Position numbers and translations under genes: made by a program. The notes below the pieces were generated by a model. The model did no database searches. It had not been told where the DNA came from and worked only from the letters and a program-made list of their open reading frames with translations. 64,000 bases of DNA from Oscillospiraceae bacterium (lineage in GTDB: Bacteria; Bacillota; Clostridia; Oscillospirales; Acutalibacteraceae), in assembly GCA_015066625.1 (NCBI GenBank), contig SVOC01000011.1, positions 42,315 to 106,314 on the forward strand, read 5' to 3'. Below, in pieces: positions 29,492-37,704 of the stretch; position 1 is the first letter of the stretch; each line of letters starts with the position of its first letter.

Positions 29492-32395
29492 ATGAGAATA
29501 GGTATGGATGTGGGTTCAACCACTTTGAAGTGTGTTGCAATCGATGATAACAATAATATTGTTTACAAAGCATACGAGCGTCATTATTCCAAAATTGCGG
29601 AAAAAAGCTCAAAAATGCTTTCGCAGATAATTGATGAAAACCCTGAATTCAAAAGGGCAAGCCTTACGGTGTCGGGCTCGGCAGGTATGGGCTTTGCCAA
29701 TGCTCTGGGTCTTGATTTCATTCAGGAGGTTTATGCAACCAGAGTCAGCGTTTCAAGGCTGCTTCCCGGTACGGATGCGGTTATTGAGCTTGGCGGTGAG
29801 GATGCAAAAATACTTTTCTTCACCAACGGCGTAGAAGTGCGTATGAACGGTTCCTGCGCAGGCGGAACAGGCGCTTTCATTGACCAGATGGCATCCCTTC
29901 TCGGCGTTGAACCGCTTGAAATGAATACCCTTGCCGAAACACACGAAAAAATTTATTCAATCGCATCAAGATGCGGTGTTTTTGCAAAGTCCGATATTCA
30001 GCCCCTTCTTAATCAGGGTGCAAGGAAGAACGATGTTGCTGCAAGTATTTTCACAGCCGTTGTGAATCAGACCGTTTCGGGTCTTTCACAGGGCAGAAGA
30101 ATAGAGGGTAACGTTGTTTATCTCGGCGGACCTCTTTATTTCCTTTCTGAGCTTCGCAAGGCTTTTGATAAGGGTCTGGGTGTAACAGGTGTATGCCCCG
30201 AAAACGGACTTTACTTTGTCGCTCTGGGTGCCGCATATTCGGCAAACGGAGAAGTTCTTGATATGGAGGAAGTAACCGAGAAAATCAAAAACGCAAGAGA
30301 AAGCGGAGAATATCTGGGCGCAAAGCCTCTTTTCACAAGCGAAGCAGAGTACAAGGAATTCTCCGAAAGACACGCAAAGAATTCTGTTGAAGAAAACTGT
30401 CCTCTTGCGGATGGCGAAAATGTTTACATAGGAATTGATGCAGGCTCAACAACAGTTAAGGCGGCTGTTATCAACAAAGACGGCAGAATCGTAATGAGCC
30501 GCTATATGTCAAATAATGGTGACCCCGTTTCTCTTATCAGGGATTTCCTTGTTGATTTCTATAACGAGCATCCCAATGCGGTTGTGGCATCAAGTGCCGT
30601 TACGGGCTACGGTGAGGATATTATCAAAAACGCTTTCGGCATTGACATCGGTCTTGTTGAAACCGTTGCTCATTTCACCGCCGCAAAAAAGTTTAAACCT
30701 GATGTTGATTTCATAATTGATATCGGCGGTCAGGATATCAAATGCTTTAAAATCCGTAACAATGCAATCGATAATATTTTCCTTAACGAAGCCTGTTCAT
30801 CAGGCTGCGGTTCCTTCCTTCAGACTTTTGCCGCCGCATGGGGATATGATATTGAGAAATTTTCAAAGCTCGGCATTTATGCGGACAAGCCCGTTGACCT
30901 TGGTTCACGCTGTACGGTATTTATGAATTCATCCGTAAAGCAGGCACAGAAGGACGGTGCATCAATCGAAAATATTTCGGCGGGTCTTTCAATAAGTGTC
31001 GTCAAGAACGCAATTTATAAGGTTATCCGTGCCGCCAATGCAGATGAGCTGGGCAAGAACATTGTTGTTCAGGGCGGTACTTTCCTCAACGATGCGGTGC
31101 TCCGTGCTTTTGAGCAGGAAATCGGCAGAAATGTTGTAAGACCCACCATTTCAGGTCTTATGGGTGCGTACGGCGCGGCTCTCTATTCGATGGAAAGAAA
31201 GCCTGAAAAGAGTACGGTTATTACACCCGATGAACTTAAAAACTTTGAACATAAGGTTAAGGCTGTTACTTGCGGTAAGTGCAGCAATAACTGCCGTCTG
31301 ACCGTCAACACTTTCTCAAACGGCAGAAGCTTTATCGGCGGAAACCGTTGCAGCAAGCCCATTGCAAAGTCAAACGCTGTCAAGGGCGAGAATATGTTTG
31401 ATTACAAGCGCGAGCTTCTTTCAGAGTATAAGCCTGTTAAGGGAACAAAGCCCACGATAGGTCTGCCTATGGGTCTGAATATGTTTGAGCTTCTTCCCTT
31501 CTGGCACAAATTCTTTACCGAACTCGGCTTCGGTATTGCGCTTTCCGAAAAATCCTCAAGAGAGCTTTATGTAAAGGGTCAGCATACAATCCCTTCGGAT
31601 ACGGTTTGTTACCCTGCAAAGCTTCTTCACGGTCATATAGAATCCCTTATGGAGCAGGGGGTTAAAGATATTTTCTATCCCTGTATGAGTTACAACCTCG
31701 ACGAAAATCTGGGTGACAACAACTACAACTGCCCCGTTGTTGCTTATTATCCGGAGGTTATCCGTTCAAATGTGGGCGACCTCAAAAATCTTAACTTTAT
31801 GGCGGATTATGTGGGCCTTCACAGACCCAAGGATTTCTCAAAGAAGATTTTTGAAATTCTTTCTGCGAAATTTGACGGATTAAGTCTTAAAGAAGTCAAA
31901 AAAGCTGCCGAAAAAGCATATGCGGAATACTATTCATTTATGGATAAGATTCATAAGAAGGGTATGGAATACCTTGCAGATGCAAAGAAGAAGGATATGC
32001 CCGTAATTGTTCTTTGCGGCAGACCCTATCATCTTGACGAAGAAATCAACCACGGTATAGACAAGCTTATATGTGAGTGTGGTGCAACGGTTATAACGGA
32101 AGACAGCGTAAGTCCTCTTGTTGAAAAGTTCCCCACAACCGTACTTAATCAGTGGACATACCATTCACGCCTTTATGCGGCGGCAAAATATGTTGCCAAG
32201 GCAAATGACAAGGACCTTAACGTTGTTCAGCTTGTTTCATTCGGTTGCGGTGTTGATGCTATCACAACTGACGAAATGAGAACAATTCTTGAAAAAGACG
32301 GTAAGATTTACACCCAGATTAAGATTGACGAAATTTCAAACCCCGGTGCGGTTAAAATCAGACTCAGAAGTCTGTTTGCCGCAACAGGCAGATAA
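29492..32395 (+). CDS. Two-domain BadF/HgdC-type activase fused to a DUF2229 dehydratase-like region (plasmalogen synthase-like, large subunit)
   Basis: 967 residues; GGGAGAG precedes the ATG. Two ASKHA ATPase domains in tandem: the first starts MRIGMDVGSTTLKC with NGSCAGGTGAFIDQM, the second IGIDAGSTTVKAAV with NEACSSGCGSF (about residue 310 onward). Each has the Cys that holds a bridging [4Fe-4S] cluster in activases. Then come a Cys cluster (CGKCSNNC, GGNRC) and a DUF2229/2-hydroxyacyl-CoA dehydratase-like region to the end. Activases use ATP to drive electrons into a dehydratase or reductase. A two-gene operon of this make-up (plsA/plsR) is reported to produce plasmalogens in Clostridium perfringens. 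The acyltransferase neighbours support a lipid role here. Confidence 0.8.
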   Translation: MRIGMDVGSTTLKCVAIDDNNNIVYKAYERHYSKIAEKSSKMLSQIIDENPEFKRASLTVSGSAGMGFANALGLDFIQEVYATRVSVSRLLPGTDAVIELGGEDAKILFFTNGVEVRMNGSCAGGTGAFIDQMASLLGVEPLEMNTLAETHEKIYSIASRCGVFAKSDIQPLLNQGARKNDVAASIFTAVVNQTVSGLSQGRRIEGNVVYLGGPLYFLSELRKAFDKGLGVTGVCPENGLYFVALGAAYSANGEVLDMEEVTEKIKNARESGEYLGAKPLFTSEAEYKEFSERHAKNSVEENCPLADGENVYIGIDAGSTTVKAAVINKDGRIVMSRYMSNNGDPVSLIRDFLVDFYNEHPNAVVASSAVTGYGEDIIKNAFGIDIGLVETVAHFTAAKKFKPDVDFIIDIGGQDIKCFKIRNNAIDNIFLNEACSSGCGSFLQTFAAAWGYDIEKFSKLGIYADKPVDLGSRCTVFMNSSVKQAQKDGASIENISAGLSISVVKNAIYKVIRAANADELGKNIVVQGGTFLNDAVLRAFEQEIGRNVVRPTISGLMGAYGAALYSMERKPEKSTVITPDELKNFEHKVKAVTCGKCSNNCRLTVNTFSNGRSFIGGNRCSKPIAKSNAVKGENMFDYKRELLSEYKPVKGTKPTIGLPMGLNMFELLPFWHKFFTELGFGIALSEKSSRELYVKGQHTIPSDTVCYPAKLLHGHIESLMEQGVKDIFYPCMSYNLDENLGDNNYNCPVVAYYPEVIRSNVGDLKNLNFMADYVGLHRPKDFSKKIFEILSAKFDGLSLKEVKKAAEKAYAEYYSFMDKIHKKGMEYLADAKKKDMPVIVLCGRPYHLDEEINHGIDKLICECGATVITEDSVSPLVEKFPTTVLNQWTYHSRLYAAAKYVAKANDKDLNVVQLVSFGCGVDAITTDEMRTILEKDGKIYTQIKIDEISNPGAVKIRLRSLFAATGR

Positions 32396-32407
32396 GGAGG
32401 TGCGGAA

Positions 32408-33700
32408 ATGAGCAAGAAAATTGATACGGACAGAGTAGAATTTACCAAGGATATGATGGATTACACTATCCTTGCACCAAATATGCTTGATATTACTTTC
32501 AGGCTTTTTATCAACATTTTCGGGCAGTACGGCTACAAAACCGAGCTTTTGCAGAATTACGGCAGAGCGGTTGTTGACGAAGGTCTGAAATATGTTCATA
32601 ACGACACCTGCTACCCTGCACTGCTTGTTATCGGACAGCTTATCGATGCTCTTAATTCGGGTAAATATAATCCCGATAAAACCGCGCTTCTCATTACCCA
32701 GTCGGGCGGCGGATGCCGAGCATCAAACTATATTCATCTTCTCAGAAAAGCCCTCAAAAAGGCAGGCTATCCTCAGGTGCCCGTTATTTCTCTTAACCTT
32801 TCCGGTCTTGAAAAGAACAGCGGCTTCAAAATCAGAATCTCAATGGCACTCAAAATGCTTTCAGCCTCAATTTACGGCGATCTTATCACACTTCTCAAGA
32901 ATCAGGTTGAGCCCTATGAGGTCAACAAAGGCGATTCCGCAAGGCTTGTTCAGAAATGGATTGACAGCCTCAGTGCCGAAATGAAAAAGGGCAGGGGATA
33001 TTCGCATTTTGCAATGAAAAAAAGACTGCCCGAAATCACAAAGTCCTTTGCCGCAATTCCCGTTAATAAAACGGAAAAGACAAAGGTTGGTATCGTAGGT
33101 GAAATCTATGTTAAGTATTCACCTCTTGCCAATAACCATCTTGAAGAATTTCTTTTCGGTCAGGATTGTGAGGTTATGGTACCCGGTCTTCTCGGCTTTA
33201 TCAACTTCAAGGTTGATAACCGCCTCGAAGATATAAAGCTTTACGGCGGCAATCCCTTCAAGAAAATTGCAATGAGAATTGCAATGTGGTATCTTTCAAA
33301 GGTTGAAAATAATCTTATTACCGCTGCAAAGGCATACGGTAACTTCACCGTGCCCGCACCTTACGCACATATCAAAGAAATGTGCACCAAGATTATCGGC
33401 CCCGGCTGCAAAATGGGTGAGGGATGGCTTCTGACCGCAGAGATGATGGAGCTTATTGAATCGGGCTACGGCAATATCGTATGTGCACAGCCCTTCGGCT
33501 GCTTGCCAAATCATATTGTAGGCAAGGGTATGATAAGAAAGCTTAAAGAGATGTATCCTCAGTCAAATATCGTCCCCATTGACTATGACCCCGGTGCAAC
33601 TCAGGTTAACCAGGAAAACAGAATCAAGCTTATGCTTGCCATAGCAAAGGAAAATTCAGGCTGTTCAGGCTGTGAGGCCTGCGGTGCCTGCAACAAATAA
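32408..33700 (+). CDS. 2-hydroxyacyl-CoA dehydratase-like iron-sulfur protein (plasmalogen synthase-like, small subunit)
   Basis: 430 residues; a perfect AAGGAGGTG precedes the ATG, 12 bases after the activase stop. It belongs to the HgdB/benzoyl-CoA reductase-like family: NDTCYPALLVIGQLIDAL near residue 65 (cluster Cys), QSGGGCRASNY, GEIYVKYSPLANN (dehydratase subunit landmark), and a C-terminal CSGCEACGAC cluster. In known systems these subunits carry out radical ketyl chemistry using electrons from the activase. With the upstream gene it forms the two-gene unit linked to vinyl-ether lipid (plasmalogen) formation. A classical acyl-CoA dehydratase role is the alternative, but no CoA-transferase or acyl-CoA gene is nearby. 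Confidence 0.8.
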   Translation: MSKKIDTDRVEFTKDMMDYTILAPNMLDITFRLFINIFGQYGYKTELLQNYGRAVVDEGLKYVHNDTCYPALLVIGQLIDALNSGKYNPDKTALLITQSGGGCRASNYIHLLRKALKKAGYPQVPVISLNLSGLEKNSGFKIRISMALKMLSASIYGDLITLLKNQVEPYEVNKGDSARLVQKWIDSLSAEMKKGRGYSHFAMKKRLPEITKSFAAIPVNKTEKTKVGIVGEIYVKYSPLANNHLEEFLFGQDCEVMVPGLLGFINFKVDNRLEDIKLYGGNPFKKIAMRIAMWYLSKVENNLITAAKAYGNFTVPAPYAHIKEMCTKIIGPGCKMGEGWLLTAEMMELIESGYGNIVCAQPFGCLPNHIVGKGMIRKLKEMYPQSNIVPIDYDPGATQVNQENRIKLMLAIAKENSGCSGCEACGACNK

Positions 33701-33714
33701 AAATTGTAAATGTA

Positions 33715-33758
33715 ATCCCCGGATATCGGAGTAAAATCTGATACCCGGGGAATTTTTT
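33715..33758 (+). terminator. Terminator of the acyltransferase-dehydratase operon
   Basis: CCCCGGATATC (33717-33727) pairs with GATACCCGGGG (33740-33750), one mismatch, 12-base loop, then AATTTTTT. Confidence 0.8.
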
Positions 33759-34182
33759 ATTTTTCGATTTTCATTTCATAAGAAGTATCTTCCGTAATTT
33801 CCGTCAGGTCAATGCCTGCCGAAGCATAGGAACCGTTAACATAAAATGCCCAATAGGTGCCCGTAACTTCATACTGTGCGTATATACCGTTGACTTTGTT
33901 TACATATAAACCGAATTCGCCCTCACTGCCTTCAAGCAGACCAAGTTCTTCAAGCGCTTCGCCCACATATGTTTTATCAGTGCTGATGCTGAATTTATAT
34001 TCCGTGCCCTCAGCATCAACAGCAGTAAATTTGAACTGCTTGTTACCGCTGCCCAGTTCAACAACCGACTGTGCTGCCTCGGGATAAAGCGCTTTATCTT
34101 CTGCAGGTGTATCGGTTGCACCGCAGGCACACATAAGAAGCATAAGAAGCGTGGCGATAATAACAGATATTGTTTTTTTCAT
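33757..34182 (-). CDS. DUF4430-domain lipoprotein
   Basis: 141 residues from ATG 34182 (AAAGGA upstream); the frame is open 18 codons further but lacks a site. The N-terminus is a lipoprotein signal with lipobox LLMCACG. The rest is a single DUF4430 domain (TYVGEALEELGLLEG, then YWAFYVNGSYASAGIDL at the end), related to the C-terminal beta domain of transcobalamin. DUF4430 proteins are often linked to cobamide or other ligand binding at the surface, but this is not shown here. It is a single gene, divergent from the deacetylase, and its stop lies beside the operon terminator at 33758. Confidence 0.8.
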   Translation of the reverse strand: MKKTISVIIATLLMLLMCACGATDTPAEDKALYPEAAQSVVELGSGNKQFKFTAVDAEGTEYKFSISTDKTYVGEALEELGLLEGSEGEFGLYVNKVNGIYAQYEVTGTYWAFYVNGSYASAGIDLTEITEDTSYEMKIEK

Positions 34183-34282
34183 AATTGCACATCCTTTCGA
34201 AACAATTATACAATCCGATGCCGTCAAATGCAACATAAATTATTTTTACGGGAATAATATTAACTGAAAGAGAGTGAGCTTT

Positions 34283-35140
34283 ATGGTCATCAGAATAAAA
34301 AAGAGTTTTGCCGTTTTCTGTGTTGCCTTGCTTTGCGTATTACCGCTTATATCCGTCGGTATAAATGCGGTGCCAGTACTGTCGGTGCAGGGCGGCGAAA
34401 GGCTGCCTGTCGTTATGTATCACCAGCTTACAACGGATAAATCAAAGGCGGGCAAATATGTTCTGACCGTTGAGCAGTTTGAGAAAGATTTGGTTTATCT
34501 CAAAGAAAACGGTTATTCTTCTGTTACCCTTACTCACCTTTTTGATTATTCGGAGGGTAAGGGGAGTATGCCGCAAAAACCCGTTATGATAACCTTTGAT
34601 GACGGCTGTGAAACCGTTTATACCTACGCTTTACCCCTCCTTGAAAAATACGGTTATACAGCGGTTTGTTTTATTATCGGTACCGTTACCGATAAATACA
34701 GCGGCATAAACGACCATAATCTTGCTTATTCGAATCTTGACTGGAACGAGGTGAAAAAGCTGTGTAACGGCGGCGTAATTGAAATTCAAAGTCATACCTA
34801 TGATTTGCATGAAAATACAAAGGGCAGAAACGGAATAAAAAAATTAAAAAGTGAAACTTTTGAGCAGTACAATGAATTTTTGACAGCAGATGCGTTAAAA
34901 ATGAAAGAGAAGATGATTGAAAATACGGGTGCCGCGCCCGTTGCCATAGCCTATCCCTTCGGCAGTTTCAGTAAAGAAAGTGCGGGCATACTGAAAAACT
35001 GCGGTATAAAAGCAACCTTTACCTGCGAAGAAAAGGTGAACATAATAAAAAAAGCCGAGTCCGATTGGCTTTTCGGACTCGGCAGATATAACAGACCCGA
35101 GGGTGTAAGCTCAGAGAGCTTCTTTGAAAAATGGGAATAG
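34283..35140 (+). CDS. Secreted or anchored polysaccharide deacetylase (NodB family, CE4)
   Basis: 285 residues from ATG 34283 (GAGAG upstream; a GTG at 34274 is an alternative). An N-terminal hydrophobic segment (FAVFCVALLCVLPLISVGI) is a signal or anchor. CE4 motifs: LPVVMYHQL before the domain, TFDDG with the catalytic and metal Asp pair (about residue 110), SHTYDLH (metal His residues), and AYPFG (motif 3). Such enzymes remove acetyl groups from peptidoglycan, chitin oligomers or exopolysaccharide outside the cell. Its last 90 bases contain the terminator of the convergent aminotransferase gene. Confidence 0.9.
   Translation: MVIRIKKSFAVFCVALLCVLPLISVGINAVPVLSVQGGERLPVVMYHQLTTDKSKAGKYVLTVEQFEKDLVYLKENGYSSVTLTHLFDYSEGKGSMPQKPVMITFDDGCETVYTYALPLLEKYGYTAVCFIIGTVTDKYSGINDHNLAYSNLDWNEVKKLCNGGVIEIQSHTYDLHENTKGRNGIKKLKSETFEQYNEFLTADALKMKEKMIENTGAAPVAIAYPFGSFSKESAGILKNCGIKATFTCEEKVNIIKKAESDWLFGLGRYNRPEGVSSESFFEKWE
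35047..35083 (-). terminator. Minus-strand terminator inside the deacetylase coding region
   Basis: 11-bp perfect stem GCCGAGTCCGA / TCGGACTCGGC (35054-35064, 35073-35083), 8-base loop. Read on the minus strand it is followed by TTTTTTTATT, a full intrinsic terminator about 70 bases past the aminotransferase stop (35152). Confidence 0.8.
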
Positions 35141-35151
35141 TGGTTACTTGA

Positions 35152-36417
35152 TTAACCGAGAATCTTTTCAATTGCGGAAATCTCAACGCAAAGGCAAAGA
35201 ATCTCAACCGCCTTGCAGAGTTCGTCCCTTGACGGGAAGGTGGGGGCAATGCGGATATTTTTATCTTCGGGGTCTTTACCGTAGGGGAAGGTTGCACCTG
35301 CACCTGTCAGTGTAACGCCTGCTTCCTTGCAAAGAGCAACGGTTCTTTTTGCACAGCCTTCATAAACATCAAGGCTGATGAAATAGCCGCCGTTGGGCTT
35401 TGTCCACTGTGCGATTCCCTTGCCTGCAAGCTTCGCATCAAATGCATCAAGTACTGCGCTGAACTTGGGCTTGAGGATATCTGAGTGACGCTGCATGTGT
35501 GCCTCAACACTTGCAAAATCCTTAAGATAATTTGCGTGGCGGAGCTGATTGATTTTATCGTAACCGATTGTCTGTACGGTCATTCTGCTCTTTATTGCGG
35601 CAATGTTTGCATCCGAAGCGGCAAGTGCTGCAACGCCTGCACCGGGGAAGGTGATTTTTGAAGTTGATGTCACTTCAATGAACATATCTTCACTGCCGTA
35701 TTCTTTTGCGGCATCAAAAATATTCATCAGGCTGTCGTGCTCATCGCTTATGTGATGAACGCAGTATGCGTTATCCCAGATTACTCTGAAATCCTTTGCG
35801 GCAGGCTTGAGTGCGGCAAAGCGGCGCACTGTTTCGTCCGAATATGTGTTGCCTGAGGGATTTGAATACATAGGCACGCAGATGATACCCTTAACCTTTT
35901 CATCAGCTATAAGGCTGTCAATCATATCCATATCGGGGCCGTTTTCATCTGTGGGGATATTGATCATTTCAATTCCGAAGTGCTCGAGAATTGAGAAATG
36001 TCTGTCATAACCGGGTACGGGGCAAAGGAATTTGATTGCACCCTGTTTTGACCATGGCTCTTCGCCGCAGCCGAAAAGCATACACTGTGCAATGTAGTCA
36101 TACATAATTGTAAGGCTTGCATTGCCGAAAACTATTGTGTTTTCGGGCTTTACGCCGAGAATATCCGCAAAAAGCTTTTTGCACTCGGGGATACCGTCAA
36201 GAATACCGTAGTTGCGTACATCAAAGCCGTTGGATGCTTTGAAGTTGCCCAGGAGTGCAGGGTCAAGCATTTCGTTTGTAAGTTCAAGCTGGTCTGCACC
36301 GGGCTTGCCTCTTGACATGTCGAGGGTAAGGCCCATTTCCTTGTATGAATTATATTCTTCCGTAAGGACGGCAAGTCTTTCGGCAAGCTGCTCACGGGAT
36401 AAATTCTGAATGTTCAT
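35152..36417 (-). CDS. Class I/II PLP-dependent aminotransferase (aspartate aminotransferase-like)
   Basis: 421 residues from ATG 36417 (CGGAGG upstream; the open frame goes 13 codons further into promoter sequence). Landmarks match the Asp_aminotransf family (Pfam PF12897 type): LDMSRGKPGADQLELTNEML at the start, VIWDNAYCVHHI (PLP-binding Asp/Tyr) and TSTSKITFPGAGVA with the Schiff-base Lys. It transfers the amino group between an amino acid (aspartate or aromatic) and 2-oxoglutarate. It has its own promoter and lies only 11 bases from the convergent deacetylase. Confidence 0.85.
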   Translation of the reverse strand: MNIQNLSREQLAERLAVLTEEYNSYKEMGLTLDMSRGKPGADQLELTNEMLDPALLGNFKASNGFDVRNYGILDGIPECKKLFADILGVKPENTIVFGNASLTIMYDYIAQCMLFGCGEEPWSKQGAIKFLCPVPGYDRHFSILEHFGIEMINIPTDENGPDMDMIDSLIADEKVKGIICVPMYSNPSGNTYSDETVRRFAALKPAAKDFRVIWDNAYCVHHISDEHDSLMNIFDAAKEYGSEDMFIEVTSTSKITFPGAGVAALAASDANIAAIKSRMTVQTIGYDKINQLRHANYLKDFASVEAHMQRHSDILKPKFSAVLDAFDAKLAGKGIAQWTKPNGGYFISLDVYEGCAKRTVALCKEAGVTLTGAGATFPYGKDPEDKNIRIAPTFPSRDELCKAVEILCLCVEISAIEKILG

Positions 36418-36454
36418 CAATAAAACCTCCGAACTTTTTGGCTCAATGTCATAC

Positions 36455-36483
36455 ATTGTATATTATATGACGTGATTTTGCAA
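36455..36483 (-). promoter_or_regulatory. Promoter of the aminotransferase gene
   Basis: Minus strand TTGCAA (36483-36478), 17 bases, TACAAT (36460-36455). Confidence 0.6.
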
Positions 36484-36508
36484 GTGTTATTTTTGAAACT
36501 TGCAAAAT
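36475..36508. repeat. 11-bp inverted repeat over the aminotransferase -35 box
   Basis: ATTTTGCAAGT (36475-36485) and ACTTGCAAAAT (36498-36508), perfect arms, 12-base spacer. One arm contains the -35 hexamer. Operator candidate. The remaining gap to 36586 is AT-rich with a third partial TTTTGCAC copy (36516-36523). Confidence 0.5.
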
Positions 36509-36586
36509 TTTGTTGTTTTGCACTACTGTTCAAGGGGTTTTATAATTCAAAGTGATGTTTTTTACATAAAATTATGCAAAAACGGT

Positions 36587-37687
36587 TTATTGGTTAAGGT
36601 GAATACCGTAAAGATATTCATGAAGTTCTTCGCCGTTTTCAACAAAGTAATAATTACCCGAACCGCTCTGGAATGCCACGATACCCTTGTTACAAAGAAC
36701 CAGTGAATGTTCGTAGCCGTTGCCGTCGATAATTGTGATTGCATAATCGGGATAAACCACCTCGGGTATCTCAATGGGAGTAAATCTGAGGTTGTTGTAA
36801 AGAGCTGTAACCCTTGCAAGCTGACGGCTGTCAAGAAGGGAATAGGTGTGATTTGAGCTGTATGAAGCAAGGTTGAAATCCGCCGCAACGGGATTTTTAA
36901 CTTTTTGCAAAAGGCTCGCTCTTTTTACGGTTTGTTTTGTAACGGTGAATTCAATTTCAAATCCCGTGGGTTTGGTGAATTCAAAATCTTTTCCGATAAA
37001 GGGTGTGATTTTGTATCTTCCGTCTTCGGGATTGTTTATATATTTATCCAGACGATAGAATTCATGAATACTTGTTGTATACACAGTTTCTTTTCCTAAA
37101 TCAGAGGTTTTGCCCGGGTCAATTTCTCTTATCTGCTCCATATCGGTCCACTGACCGCCAACCTGTTTTTGCAATATGAAATCACTGCTCATATAAAGCT
37201 TTGTGTTGGGCTTTACGGTGTAATTGACATACAGAGCAGCTCCCGAATATGAGCTGACCGTCAGCTCGATTCCCGCAAGACTTATGCCGCCGCTTATGTT
37301 TGATTTTACATCCGTCAGCACATATACGGTTTTCGGCTCGGAGTCAGGCGGAGTAATCTGCTTGTCGGGAACGGTGACATAGCCACTTATATCCGACGGA
37401 GGAACAGGTGCAGGTTTGATTTTAGTTGTGCCTGCGGTGGGCTTGACATACTGATTTTTTGTTGAAATTTCCGTTTTGTCGGCTTTTGTGCTTGATGAGG
37501 TTTCAATCGCTTTTGCTGTCTGAGTTTCTTTTGGCTGAGCCTCCGTTATATCTGCGTTTTCCGTCTGCGATTCAACACTTTCCAAGGATGTATCCGGAAT
37601 TTCGGATACATCCTTTGTGCAGGCACAGACGGAGAAGCAGATGATAAATACGAGAAAAATACATATAAATTTTTTGAAATTATTCAT
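36587..37687 (-). CDS. Lipoprotein related to the BlaR1-like sensor domains
   Basis: 366 residues. A lipoprotein signal (FLVFIICFSVCAC, Cys near 22) is followed by a Ser/Thr/Lys/Glu-rich linker of about 90 residues, then a domain with the Ig-like pattern DFILQKQVGGQWTDMEQI (compare DYTLDKLVDGQWQSVEQI in the next gene). The end has AITIIDGNGYEHSLVLCNKG, which matches VTVIDNKGYKYRFVIYDDG at the end of the BlaR1-like protein. So it is a free, lipid-anchored copy of that sensor's C-terminal half. It lies 17 bases downstream of that gene, clearly the same operon. Function unknown; ligand or partner binding at the envelope is likely. Confidence 0.75.
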   Translation of the reverse strand: MNNFKKFICIFLVFIICFSVCACTKDVSEIPDTSLESVESQTENADITEAQPKETQTAKAIETSSSTKADKTEISTKNQYVKPTAGTTKIKPAPVPPSDISGYVTVPDKQITPPDSEPKTVYVLTDVKSNISGGISLAGIELTVSSYSGAALYVNYTVKPNTKLYMSSDFILQKQVGGQWTDMEQIREIDPGKTSDLGKETVYTTSIHEFYRLDKYINNPEDGRYKITPFIGKDFEFTKPTGFEIEFTVTKQTVKRASLLQKVKNPVAADFNLASYSSNHTYSLLDSRQLARVTALYNNLRFTPIEIPEVVYPDYAITIIDGNGYEHSLVLCNKGIVAFQSGSGNYYFVENGEELHEYLYGIHLNQ

Positions 37688-37704
37688 CTTTTGTCCCTTT
37701 CATT

